Shown: piece by piece, positions 1 to 8,830 of the stretch
Layout of the letters: each line of letters begins with the position of its first letter
Position numbering within the stretch: position 1 is the stretch's first letter
Source: Sphingomonas sp. LM7
GTDB lineage: Bacteria > Pseudomonadota > Alphaproteobacteria > Sphingomonadales > Sphingomonadaceae
Assembly: GCF_002002925.1 (NCBI RefSeq)
Contig: NZ_CP019511.1
Span: forward strand, 3,069,001-3,133,000
Length of the DNA: 64,000 bases
Direction: 5' to 3'
Translations under genes and position numbers: made by a program
The notes under the pieces: model-generated
The model's input: the letters and a program-made list of their open reading frames with translations, nothing else
Databases searched by the model: none
Told to the model about the DNA's origin: nothing

Positions 1-237
1 CGCGGCATAGAAGGCGGCATCGTCGAGCATCTTGAAATAGCTCGTCCCATGCACCGCGCCGGCGGCGTGGAAGAACCGCGAGTCGATGTCGAAGCGGATG
101 CGCGCGACACCGCCCTCGGCGATCTCGAGCACCGATTCGAACAGCCGGTTGATCGGCGCGGCGGCGTAGAGCGACTCCAGCGCGCGGAAATGTGCCTCGG
201 CGCCGCGAGGCTCGGGGCGCGGCTCAGGCGGCGTCAC
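1..237 (-). CDS. PaaI-type hotdog thioesterase, 3' end cut by window edge
   Basis: Only the first 79 codons are visible; the gene runs off the left edge. It starts at a GTG at 237 that overlaps the last 14 nt of ptsN in another frame, so the two are probably translationally coupled. The visible protein has a helix-rich start (HFRALESLYAAAPIN), a strand stretch, then an HxxGAVHGTSYFKMLDDAAF-like segment, which matches the hotdog-fold substrate loop and central helix of PaaI/4HBT acyl-CoA thioesterases. The natural acyl-CoA substrate cannot be told. Two further thioesterases of this fold lie at the other end of the window (62196-63013). Confidence 0.75.
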   Translation of the reverse strand, partial: MTPPEPRPEPRGAEAHFRALESLYAAAPINRLFESVLEIAEGGVARIRFDIDSRFFHAAGAVHGTSYFKMLDDAAFYAA

Positions 238-691
238 GCGTCTCCACGCCGGCCAGCAGCGCGAACAAGGCGTCGGGCGAACCCGCACCGCGCAGCTTGG
301 CGGCGAAATTGCGGTCGCGCAGCTTGCGCGAGACGCAGGCCAGCGCCTTGAGATGCTCCGCGCCCGCACCCACCGGCGAGAGCAGCATGAATATCAAGTC
401 GACGGGCAGATCGTCGATCGCCGCGAAATCGACCGGCTGGTTGAGCCGGACGAAGACGCCGACGACGTGGCGCAATCCTTCGAGCTTGGCGTGCGGGATC
501 GCGATTCCCGAGCCGAAGCCGGTCGATCCCAGCTTCTCGCGCAGGGTCAGGCCGTCGGTCACCTGCCTGGCGTCGACTTCATAGGCATTCGCCGCCGCGG
601 CGCCGAGTTGCTGGAACAGGGTCTTCTTGTTTGCCGCCGCCATGCCGGCGAGCACCGCCTCGGGCGTCAGCAAATCGCTGAGTTCGGTCAT
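224..691 (-). CDS. ptsN: PtsN, nitrogen-PTS enzyme IIA
   Basis: A 155-aa single-domain EIIA-Ntr protein. It accepts phosphate from NPr in the regulatory nitrogen phosphotransfer chain and controls partner proteins rather than sugar uptake. The phospho-acceptor histidine lies at about residue 67 in the motif GIAIPHA. I chose the ATG at 691 (MTELSDLL) because family members begin near this point and are about 150 aa; the open frame extends upstream to 757 without matching the family. It lies downstream of hpf in the same direction, the usual alphaproteobacterial hpf-ptsN order, although rpoN is not between or beside them here. Confidence 0.93.
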   Translation of the reverse strand: MTELSDLLTPEAVLAGMAAANKKTLFQQLGAAAANAYEVDARQVTDGLTLREKLGSTGFGSGIAIPHAKLEGLRHVVGVFVRLNQPVDFAAIDDLPVDLIFMLLSPVGAGAEHLKALACVSRKLRDRNFAAKLRGAGSPDALFALLAGVETRDAA

Positions 692-826
692 TGGTCGTCC
701 AAATGCAGTCCGCCCCCGCGGCGGCCCTCCCCTAGGCCGATGTGCGGTCGGGCTCAAGCCGCCGGCCGGCCGCCGCGAAAGCGACGGACGACCGGCCGAT
801 ACTCGGTCAAAATCTTCCGCGCGCGA

Positions 827-1405
827 CTAGGTCCGGTTGGGCTCGACCCAGCCGATCGTCCCGTCGCCGCGGCGATAGACCATGTTGTGCGTGCCGGTCG
901 CGGTATTGCGGAACAGCAGCGCATTGGTATGCCGAAGATCGAGCATCATCACTGCGTCCGAAACCGTCGCCTCGGGCACGTCGACGCGCGTCTCGGCGAT
1001 GATCAGGGGTGCGTCGGCAGGCTCTTCTTCCTGCGTGGTCTCCTGGAACAGCGTGTAGCCGGCGTCGTACGCGCCGTTCTCGGCGAGCGCGATCACCGCG
1101 CCTGCCTGGCGATCCTTCAATCGGCTGGTGTAGCGGCGCAGCTGCTTGTCGATGCGATTGGCGGCGCCGTCGAACGCGCCATTGGCTTCCATGCCGGTGT
1201 TCGAAGATTTGAGCACCAGCCCCTGCATGACGTGCATGACGATGTCGCAGGTGAAGCCGTTGTCGTGCGGTCCCTTGCCGAAGGTGGTGTGTGCCGAAAT
1301 CGACCGCGAGAAATATTTGTCGGCGATACCCTGGAGTCGTTCGGTGACCAGCGTCTTGAGCGCTTCGCCGGTTTCGACCTGATGGCCTGAGACTCGGATA
1401 TCCAT
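827..1405 (-). CDS. hpf: Long ribosome hibernation-promoting factor
   Basis: A 192-aa long-type HPF. The N-terminal half (about residues 1-100) is the ribosome-binding HPF/RaiA domain; after a linker with an acidic TTQEEEP stretch, the C-terminal domain (MMLDLRHTNALLFRNTATG, then MVYRRGDGTIGWVEP) is the dimerisation domain that joins two 70S ribosomes into a 100S particle. The start is the ATG at 1405, preceded by GGAGG with seven to eight bases spacing; an in-frame GTG at 1414 would fall inside that ribosome binding site. It probably has its own promoter upstream at 1406-1463 and reads on to ptsN after a 135-nt gap. Confidence 0.95.
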   Translation of the reverse strand: MDIRVSGHQVETGEALKTLVTERLQGIADKYFSRSISAHTTFGKGPHDNGFTCDIVMHVMQGLVLKSSNTGMEANGAFDGAANRIDKQLRRYTSRLKDRQAGAVIALAENGAYDAGYTLFQETTQEEEPADAPLIIAETRVDVPEATVSDAVMMLDLRHTNALLFRNTATGTHNMVYRRGDGTIGWVEPNRT

Positions 1406-1463
1406 GACTTTCACCTCCGCTTCAAAATGAGGTCGCTCCGTCGCGGGCCTCGCCCGTATCCGA

Positions 1464-2156
1464 TCAGCCGGATGCGGTCAGGGCCCAGAGCGGCTCCTCC
1501 AACCCTTGGACAAAGGCTGCGTGGCGCTCAAGTTCCACAGCCGATGCCGCAAAATGCCGCGCGGGCCGCACATGGACCCGAGTCGAGGCCTCGGCCGGCG
1601 TCTCGCGCATCACCGGCGCATCGACGGCGAGGCCCAGCGTGATCTGGCGGCCGCCGGTCAGCTCGACATAGACCTGCGCCAGCAGCTGCGCATCGAGCAG
1701 CGCCCCGTGGAGCGTGCGCGCGCTGAGATCGATGCCATAGCGTGAGCACAGGGCGTCGAGCGTGTGCTTGGCGCCGGGATGCTTCACGCGCGCAATCGCC
1801 AGCGTATCGACCATCCGGGTCGTACAGATCACCGGCCGCCCGCACCGCCCCAGCTCTCCGTTCAGAAAGGCGAAGTCGAATCCGGCATTGTGCGCGACCA
1901 GCGGACAGTCGCCGAGAAACTCGATGATGTCCTCGACCACGTCGTGGAACAGCGGCTTGTCCGACAGGAAGCGCGCGCTGAGGCCGTGGACGCGCTCGGC
2001 CTCGGCCGGCATGTCGCGCTGCGGATTGACGTACCGATGCAGGTGCTTGCCGGTCGGCACGCGGTTGACCAGCTCGATGCACCCGATCTCGACCAGCCGG
2101 TCTCCGCCCGCGAAGCTGAGCCCCGTAGTTTCCGTATCGAACACGATTTCGCGCAT
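1464..2156 (-). CDS. dnaQ: DNA polymerase III epsilon subunit (proofreading exonuclease)
   Basis: A 230-aa 3'-5' exonuclease of the DEDDh type that proofreads for the replicative polymerase. The first motif is FDTETTGL with Asp7 and Glu9; the second is AHNAGFDFAFL; the third contains HGALLDAQ, which supplies the catalytic His and last Asp. The C-terminal tail after about residue 175 is where the alpha subunit binds in the family. It follows coaE by 6 nt and is the last gene of the aroE-coaE-dnaQ run. This order beside the origin is common in alphaproteobacteria. Confidence 0.95.
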   Translation of the reverse strand: MREIVFDTETTGLSFAGGDRLVEIGCIELVNRVPTGKHLHRYVNPQRDMPAEAERVHGLSARFLSDKPLFHDVVEDIIEFLGDCPLVAHNAGFDFAFLNGELGRCGRPVICTTRMVDTLAIARVKHPGAKHTLDALCSRYGIDLSARTLHGALLDAQLLAQVYVELTGGRQITLGLAVDAPVMRETPAEASTRVHVRPARHFAASAVELERHAAFVQGLEEPLWALTASG

Positions 2157-2162
2157 GCCGCC

Positions 2163-2756
2163 TTATCCTCCCGCCGGCGTCGTGAGGCAAGTGAGGACCG
2201 CGCGTACCTTTTCACGGGTTTCTTCGATCGGCGCGTCGGTACAAATCACGAAGTCGGCACGGCGGCGCTTCTCGGCGTCGGGAAGCTGGCGGACGAGGAT
2301 CGCCTCGAACCGCTCGGCAGTCATGCCCGGGCGGCCCAGAACACGGTCGCGCTGCACTTCGGGCGGTGCCGAGACGACGACGATCTTGTCGACGCCGGCC
2401 CAGCCGCCCGCCTCGAACAGCAACGGCACGTCGAGCACCACCACCGGCGCGTCGGCATTGGCCGCGAGAAACGCATCGCGCTCGGCCGCCACCGCCGGGT
2501 GGACCATTGCCTCGAGCCGGCAAAACGCCGCCTCGTCGCCGAACACGACTTCGCGCAACGCCGCTCGATTCACCCCCTCGGCGCCGGTCGTGCCGGGGAA
2601 GGCAGCCTCGATCGCTTGGACCAGCGCGCGGCCGGGCCCCTGCAACGCGTGGACAGTCTCGTCGGCGTCGAACACCGGCACGCCTTCATCGACGAACATC
2701 TGCGCCACGGTCGACTTGCCCATGCCGATCGACCCGGTGAGGCCGACCGTGATCAT
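2163..2756 (-). CDS. coaE: Dephospho-CoA kinase
   Basis: A 197-aa cytosolic kinase catalysing the last step of coenzyme A synthesis, ATP-dependent phosphorylation of the ribose 3'-hydroxyl of dephospho-CoA. The P-loop GSIGMGKST is at residues 8-16, and the family DADETVH and DVPLLFE motifs are present. The start codon overlaps the stop of aroE by 4 nt, so the two are translationally coupled. Length and both ends match the family. Confidence 0.96.
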   Translation of the reverse strand: MITVGLTGSIGMGKSTVAQMFVDEGVPVFDADETVHALQGPGRALVQAIEAAFPGTTGAEGVNRAALREVVFGDEAAFCRLEAMVHPAVAAERDAFLAANADAPVVVLDVPLLFEAGGWAGVDKIVVVSAPPEVQRDRVLGRPGMTAERFEAILVRQLPDAEKRRRADFVICTDAPIEETREKVRAVLTCLTTPAGG

Positions 2757-3586
2757 TTGGTCAGCAAGTCCCTGACTTCCTCGTCGCGGTCGCGCGGCGG
2801 CTCGGCACCGAAAAACAGCTCGAAGGCGAGCGCGGCCTGCCCGATCAGCATGTCGAGGCCATCGACCGTGTCGAGCTCGCGGGCGCGTGCCTGGGCCAGC
2901 AGGGGCGTCTCCAGCGGCGCATAGACGATGTCATAGACCACTGCGTCTTCGGGAAGCGGCGCCAGATCGAGTTCGAGCGGCGGCTGGCCGACCATGCCGA
3001 GCGCACTGGCATTGACCAGCAGATCCACCGGAGGAAGCGGGCTGCGCAGCGGAACGGCGTCGCCCTTGATCCCGAAGCTCGACAGCAGCGCCGCCGCCTT
3101 GAGCACGTTGCGGTTGAGGATCGTCACCCGGCCGATCCCGACCCGCGACAGGGCGAACAGGATCGCGCGCGCGCCGCCCCCCGCGCCGATCACCGCGGCG
3201 TGGCGCCCTTCGAGATCGAGCCCGGCGATCGGTGCGTAGAAGCCGCCGGCATCGGTATTGGTTCCGATCAGCACGCCGTCCTCGGCGCGGACCACCGTGT
3301 TGATCGCGCCGATCGAGCCGCGAACGTCGCCGCGATCCTCGACATGATCGAGCGCCGCCTGTTTGTGCGGGAGGGTAATGTTCGTCCCGCGCCAGTCGGG
3401 ATCCTCTCGCTTCGCCTCGAAATAGGCGCCGAGCCCGTCGGGCGTGACATGCGTCGCGCGATATTCGGCGTCGATGCCGAGCGCATTCAGCCAGAAGCCG
3501 TGGATCAACGGCGACTTGGAATGCGCGATCGGATCGCCGATCACTTCGGCATAAGCCTGTCCCGAGCCTCGTCGAGGGAGCGTCAT
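2753..3586 (-). CDS. aroE: Shikimate dehydrogenase (NADP+)
   Basis: A 277-aa enzyme that reduces 3-dehydroshikimate to shikimate in aromatic amino acid synthesis. The shikimate site is IGDPIAHSKSP (residues 16-26); the catalytic lysine lies in NITLPHKQA; the nucleotide fold has GAGGGARA followed by LNRN, the NADP-type ending. I start at the ATG at 3586 (MTLPRRG), which overlaps the maf stop by 4 nt; the open frame extends further upstream inside maf without family similarity. Confidence 0.94.
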   Translation of the reverse strand: MTLPRRGSGQAYAEVIGDPIAHSKSPLIHGFWLNALGIDAEYRATHVTPDGLGAYFEAKREDPDWRGTNITLPHKQAALDHVEDRGDVRGSIGAINTVVRAEDGVLIGTNTDAGGFYAPIAGLDLEGRHAAVIGAGGGARAILFALSRVGIGRVTILNRNVLKAAALLSSFGIKGDAVPLRSPLPPVDLLVNASALGMVGQPPLELDLAPLPEDAVVYDIVYAPLETPLLAQARARELDTVDGLDMLIGQAALAFELFFGAEPPRDRDEEVRDLLTK

Positions 3587-4203
3587 GACGTCAAAACTCC
3601 GCGAACGCGCAGATAGTCGAGCAGCGGTAAAATCGGCATACCGAGAATCGTGAAATGGCTGCCTTCGGTGCGGCTGAACAGCTGCACGCCGGGCCCCTCC
3701 ATCCGATAGCAGCCGACGCAGCCGCCGATCGCGGGCCATTCGGCGTCGAGATAGGATTGGATGAAGTCCTCCGACAGCGACCGCACATGCATCCGCGCGC
3801 GATCGACATGCCGCCAGATCCCGCGCCCGCCCTCGGCGATCACCGCCGCGCTGTAGAGATCATGGTGCCGGCCCGACATCATCCGGAGATGCTCGGCGGC
3901 GTTCTCGCGGCTCACCGGCTTGTCGAGCAGCGTCCCGTCGTCGAGCGCCACTACCGAATCGCAGCCGAGGACCAACGAGCCGGGCGCAAGCCGCGATACC
4001 TTGAGCGCCTTCAGTTCGGCGAGCGCATCGGACAAGTCGCGGGCGGAAATGCCCCCGGCGATCAGCGAGTCCTTGGCCGAAGCCTCGTCCACTTGCGCGG
4101 CGACCGCTTCGTACGGCACGCCCGCGGCGTCGAGCATCGCCCGGCGCGACGCGCTTTGCGAAGCGAGGATCAGGCCTGCCCCTGGGGGACCCGACGGAGT
4201 CAT
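3583..4203 (-). CDS. Maf-family nucleoside triphosphate pyrophosphatase
   Basis: A 206-aa house-cleaning pyrophosphatase that hydrolyses non-canonical or methylated nucleotides. The Maf signature is near the N-terminus (ILASQSASRRAML), followed by DEASAK, a CDSVV segment and DKP. The exact substrate class (dTTP/UTP or m7GTP) cannot be assigned by eye. The ATG at 4203 overlaps the stop of the upstream DUF299 gene by 4 nt, and its own stop overlaps the aroE start. Confidence 0.92.
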   Translation of the reverse strand: MTPSGPPGAGLILASQSASRRAMLDAAGVPYEAVAAQVDEASAKDSLIAGGISARDLSDALAELKALKVSRLAPGSLVLGCDSVVALDDGTLLDKPVSRENAAEHLRMMSGRHHDLYSAAVIAEGGRGIWRHVDRARMHVRSLSEDFIQSYLDAEWPAIGGCVGCYRMEGPGVQLFSRTEGSHFTILGMPILPLLDYLRVRGVLTS

Positions 4204-5021
4204 GCGTCGCGCGCCTTCAAGGCCCGCTCGTTGCACAGCTGGATGATCGCCGCCGCGGTCTCCTCGATCGAGCGCCGGGTGACGTCGATCACCGGCCAGC
4301 CATTGTCGGCGAACATGCGGCGGGCAAAGGCGATCTCGCGCTGGACCGAATCCTGGTCGACATAGCTCGTCTCCGTCGCCTGGTTGAGCGACAGCAGCCG
4401 GTTGCGGCGGATCGCCACCAGCCGGTCGGCGCTGGTGGTCAGGCCGACGACCAGCGGATGGCGCAGCGTGAACAATTCGGGCGGCGGCGGCGATTCGACC
4501 ACCACCGGGATGTTGGCGGTCTTGTAGCCGCGATTGGCGAGGTAGATCGATGTCGGCGTCTTGGACGATCGCGACACGCCGGCGAGGACGATATCGCATT
4601 CCTCCCAGTCCTCGGCGCCGATCCCGTCGTCATGCGCCATGGTGAACTGGATCGCATCGACGCGCGCGAAATAGGCGGCGTCCAGGGTGTGCTGCCGCCC
4701 CGGCCGCGCCTTGGCCTCCTGGCCGAGCAGGTTGGAGAGGGCATTGCTCACTGCATCGAGCGGCGCGATCGCGGGCAGTCCCATCGCGCGGCAGCGGCTT
4801 TCCAGCGTGCGGCGGACGTCGTTGTTGACCAGGGTGAAGATCACGAGTCCCGGATTCTGGGCGATTTCCTCGAGAATCCGCTCGAGATGCGCCTCGCTGC
4901 GCACCATCGGCCAGAAATGGCGCAGCGTCTCGACATCGTCGAACTGCGCCAGTGCAGCCTTGGCGATATTCTCCAAAGTCTCGCCGGTTGAGTCCGACAG
5001 AAGGTGAAGATGGAGGCGCAT
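4200..5021 (-). CDS. ppsR: PEP synthase / PPDK regulatory protein (DUF299)
   Basis: A 273-aa bifunctional kinase/pyrophosphorylase of the DUF299 family, which reversibly inactivates phosphoenolpyruvate synthase or pyruvate phosphate dikinase by ADP-dependent threonine phosphorylation. The P-loop-like GVSRSSKTPTS is at residues 148-158. The ATG at 5021 (MRLHLHLLSDSTGET) matches the family N-terminus; the open frame continues to 5225 through the putative origin and is not real there. It is the first leftward gene beside that gap. Its homologue (RP001 in Rickettsia) flanks the origin opposite hemE, as described for Caulobacter and Rickettsia. Confidence 0.95.
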   Translation of the reverse strand: MRLHLHLLSDSTGETLENIAKAALAQFDDVETLRHFWPMVRSEAHLERILEEIAQNPGLVIFTLVNNDVRRTLESRCRAMGLPAIAPLDAVSNALSNLLGQEAKARPGRQHTLDAAYFARVDAIQFTMAHDDGIGAEDWEECDIVLAGVSRSSKTPTSIYLANRGYKTANIPVVVESPPPPELFTLRHPLVVGLTTSADRLVAIRRNRLLSLNQATETSYVDQDSVQREIAFARRMFADNGWPVIDVTRRSIEETAAAIIQLCNERALKARDA

Positions 5022-5473
5022 CAGGACGCAGTGCGTGAATCTGTGGAGAACATGCCCAACACCCGCTAGCGCAACCACGCGCAACGGCCAAGCGCGCGAA
5101 ACCGGGGACTCGGCTCGCGATCTTTCCACAACCCCGTCCCCAAGCTCGGGTTCCGATCCACAGGCTGTGGAAAGCGGGGAGATTGCTTCCGAATCGAAGG
5201 GGTCTGGTGGAGCCGGCAGAGTCAATCTGTGGGCAAGATGAGGGCGATTCCACAGTTCCCGGCATCCACGCCCCTACTGACTCCAACAACCTATAGATTC
5301 TCTTTTTTATAGATATTGGGTTCGCTGAATCGGGGTGCCCGACACACGGATCCGTTCGTGCTGCACTCGTCGAAGCACAGCCCTCAAGCACTAGGTTCGC
5401 GGCACGACTCCCTTCGACAGGCTCAGGACGAACGGACTGGAACTGGCTGTGGGGACGGTGCAGAGACGGCCAG
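5022..5473. other. oriC: Putative chromosomal origin of replication (oriC)
   Basis: A 452-nt non-coding gap between divergent genes: ppsR leftward and hemE rightward. It holds a cluster of DnaA-box-like motifs: TGTGGAGAA at 5042-5050 (one mismatch to the consensus TGTGGATAA), CTTTCCACA at 5122-5130, CGATCCACA at 5154-5162, TGTGGAAAG at 5166-5174, TGTGGGCAA at 5228-5236 and GATTCCACA at 5246-5254. An AT-rich stretch at 5291-5317, with two ATAGAT copies and a run of six T, could be the unwinding element. An inverted repeat (5351-5436) fills the hemE side. Gene strands switch here and parS-like sites lie 7-9 kb away. The hemE/RP001 setting matches Caulobacter and Rickettsia origins. Confidence 0.75.
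5351..5436. repeat. Inverted palindromic repeat pair (REP-type), in the origin gap
   Basis: TCCGTTCGT at 5351-5359 pairs perfectly with ACGAACGGA at 5428-5436, and each arm continues into a GTCGAAG / CTTCGAC block. The right copy reads CTTCGACAGGCTCAGGACG followed by AACGGA, a form I recognise from sphingomonad intergenic DNA; the left copy is a degenerate inverted version. Two inverted REPs about 50 nt apart fit a REPIN-like mobile unit. Confidence 0.6.
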
Positions 5474-6514
5474 ATGCAACCTGCCAGTTCCAAGCCCCTG
5501 CTCGCGACTCTCAAGGGCGAGCGTCAGTCGATTCCGCCGATCTGGCTGATGCGCCAGGCGGGACGCTATCTCCCCGAATATCGCGCGTTGCGGGAGGAAA
5601 AGGGCGGCTTCCTTGCACTGGCGATGGACAGCGATGCCGCGGCGGAAATCACCCTCCAGCCGATCCGCCGATTCGACATGGATGGCGCGATTCTATTTTC
5701 AGACATATTGATCGTGCCGATGGCGCTGGGGCAGGACCTGTGGTTCGAAACCGGCGAAGGTCCGCGCCTGGCCCCTACCGTCCAGGCCCGTGACGTGCTG
5801 GAAGGGCTCCAGGCGGCGCCTGAGAAGCTCGAACCCGTCTATGGCACCGTGCGGCGTGTCGCAGCGCAATTGCCCCCTCAGACCAGCTTCCTGGGCTTTG
5901 CAGGCAGTCCCTGGACCGTCGCGACTTATATGATCGCCGGGCAGGGCAGCCGCGAACAGGCCGAGGCGCGCCGGCTCGCGTATCGCGACACCGCACTGAT
6001 GCAGGCGATGGTCGATCGTATCGCCGAATGCACGATCGACTATCTGCTCGGCCAGATCGCGGCCGGGGTCGAGGCGGTGCAGCTGTTCGACAGCTGGTCG
6101 GGCAGCCTTTCTCCCGCGCAGTTCGAGCAATGGGTGATCGCGCCGACCGCGCGGATCGTCGCCGCGCTGCATGAACGCGCACCGGGTATCCCGGTGATCG
6201 GCTTTCCCAAAGGTGCCGGCGGGAAGCTCCCTGCCTATGCCCGCGAGACCGGCGTCGATGCAATCGGCGTTGACGAGACAGTCGACCCGGTATGGGCACA
6301 CGCATCGTTGCCTGAGAACATGTCGGTGCAGGGCAATCTCGATCCGCTCGCGCTGATTGCGGGTGGCGCGACGCTCGACACGGCTATCGACCGCATCCTT
6401 TCCGCTTTCGCCGAGCGCCCGCATGTATTCAATCTTGGCCACGGCATCCTGCCCGACACACCGATCGCGCATGTCGAGCAATTGCTGGCGCGGGTGCGGG
6501 GAGGCAAGGCGTGA
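5474..6514 (+). CDS. hemE: Uroporphyrinogen decarboxylase
   Basis: A 346-aa cytosolic enzyme that removes four carboxyl groups from uroporphyrinogen III to give coproporphyrinogen III. The first signature, MRQAGRYLPEYR, is at residues 26-37, followed by FSDILIVPMALG with the catalytic Asp, and GFAGSPWTVATYM. Its stop overlaps the GTG start of hemJ by 4 nt. It is the first rightward gene beside the putative origin. Confidence 0.96.
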   Translation: MQPASSKPLLATLKGERQSIPPIWLMRQAGRYLPEYRALREEKGGFLALAMDSDAAAEITLQPIRRFDMDGAILFSDILIVPMALGQDLWFETGEGPRLAPTVQARDVLEGLQAAPEKLEPVYGTVRRVAAQLPPQTSFLGFAGSPWTVATYMIAGQGSREQAEARRLAYRDTALMQAMVDRIAECTIDYLLGQIAAGVEAVQLFDSWSGSLSPAQFEQWVIAPTARIVAALHERAPGIPVIGFPKGAGGKLPAYARETGVDAIGVDETVDPVWAHASLPENMSVQGNLDPLALIAGGATLDTAIDRILSAFAERPHVFNLGHGILPDTPIAHVEQLLARVRGGKA

Positions 6515-6963
6515 CCGGGTGGCTCGGCAACGCCTATTTGTGGGTCAAGGCGTTCCATATCATCTTCGTAATCTTCTGGATGGCGGGGCTTTTTCTGCTG
6601 CCACGCTATCTCGTCCATCACCAGGAAGCGCTCGGCACGCCTGAGGCAGTGGCGTGGGAAAAGCGCGAGGGGACGCTTCGCCGGATGATCCTCAGTCCCT
6701 CGATGATCTTGGTCTGGCTGCTCGGCATCGCCCTCGCCGCCAATGTCGGGTTGTTCGATGGCCAACCTGGTCTTGGCTGGCTCCATGCCAAGCTGCTCCT
6801 CGTGCTCGCGTTGAGCGGCTATCATGGCTGGGCGGTCGGCTATTCGAAGAAGCTGGCCAAGGGGCAGGGCAATATCGCACCGCGCCGCTTGCGCATGCTG
6901 AATGAGATCCCCGCTCTTGCCGCCGTGCTCATCGTCATCCTCGCAGTGGTCAAGCCGTTCTAA
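6511..6963 (+). CDS. hemJ: HemJ protoporphyrinogen IX oxidase
   Basis: A 150-aa membrane protein of the UPF0093/HemJ family, which oxidises protoporphyrinogen IX to protoporphyrin IX. Four hydrophobic segments are visible (about residues 10-31, 58-80, 88-108 and 128-148). The first contains the conserved histidine in KAFHIIFVIFWMAG, and RYLVHH follows. The start is GTG inside the hemE stop (GTGA), so the two haem enzymes are coupled. Confidence 0.93.
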   Translation: MTGWLGNAYLWVKAFHIIFVIFWMAGLFLLPRYLVHHQEALGTPEAVAWEKREGTLRRMILSPSMILVWLLGIALAANVGLFDGQPGLGWLHAKLLLVLALSGYHGWAVGYSKKLAKGQGNIAPRRLRMLNEIPALAAVLIVILAVVKPF

Positions 6964-7022
6964 ATTTGCAGCAGCGCTGAACTTCCCGCAATTTTGATGC
7001 GCGCGAATCGGTGCGATGCCCG

Positions 7023-7051
7023 TTGACTTGCGGGAGTCCCGCACCTAATTC
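7023..7051 (+). promoter_or_regulatory. Likely sigma-70 promoter of rho with a palindrome filling the spacer
   Basis: TTGACT at 7023-7028 and TAATTC at 7046-7051 are separated by exactly 17 bp. The spacer holds a perfect inverted repeat, TGCGGGA-G-TCCCGCA (7029-7043). A third copy of the half-site, TCCCGCA, lies upstream at 6984-6990. The arrangement suggests repressor or activator control of rho, but the hairpin could instead act as the hemJ terminator. The following leader to the rho start is about 110 nt. Confidence 0.5.
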
Positions 7052-7161
7052 TCAGGAGACCGGTCGCTCCTCGGGCGGCGGTTCCTTCCTTTAGCATCGC
7101 CACTCGTGCGCATTCGCCGATCCGACGCTCTCCCCATAGCTTTCCAGCACCCGGACTCCCC

Positions 7162-8418
<1,257 letters not shown>

Positions 8419-8536
8419 CCGCCAGCAGCCTGGATTAGCCTCGCTAATTCAGGACTTGCTTCGGCTCGGTCGGCAGAGCGTCGTTTCTACTGACGGTATA
8501 GGGCTTGCCATACTAGCCGAGGGGGAAGCCACAAGC

Positions 8537-8830
8537 GTGATCGTCGAACACGCCCTTCTCCAAGTCCGCGCAGGCGAAGGCACTGCCTTCGAAGCGGCAA
8601 TGCGCCAGGCTCGGCCGCTGATCGCCGCATCGTCGGGCTTCGTCTCGATCGAGGTCCGCCCTGCCGCCGAACATGCGGACCGCTACCTACTTCGCGTCGT
8701 CTGGACCGATATCGCCGCGCATCGGGACGGCTTTCGTATGTCGGACCGCTATCAGGACTGGCGCAAGCTGCTCCACGGCTTCTATGAACCGATGCCGCTG
8801 GTCGAATATTTCGGGGAGTCGATCGTTTGA
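8537..8830 (+). CDS. Antibiotic-biosynthesis-monooxygenase (ABM) domain protein
   Basis: A 97-aa dimeric ferredoxin-like ABM domain protein (EHALLQVRAGEGTAFEAAMRQARPLI, then SIEVRPA and YLLRVVWTDIAAH). Such proteins include quinol monooxygenases and haem-degrading enzymes, but no substrate can be assigned. I start at the GTG at 8537, which has a GAGGGGGA ribosome binding site; the open frame extends to 8456 without family similarity. Its stop overlaps the TTG start of the TerC gene (TTGA). Confidence 0.82.
   Translation: MIVEHALLQVRAGEGTAFEAAMRQARPLIAASSGFVSIEVRPAAEHADRYLLRVVWTDIAAHRDGFRMSDRYQDWRKLLHGFYEPMPLVEYFGESIV

Noticed and set aside
353-1390. 345-aa open frame across ptsN and hpf
   Set aside because: It is antisense to two well-supported genes.
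8456-8536. Longer start for the ABM gene
   Set aside because: There is no SD and no family match before the GTG at 8537.
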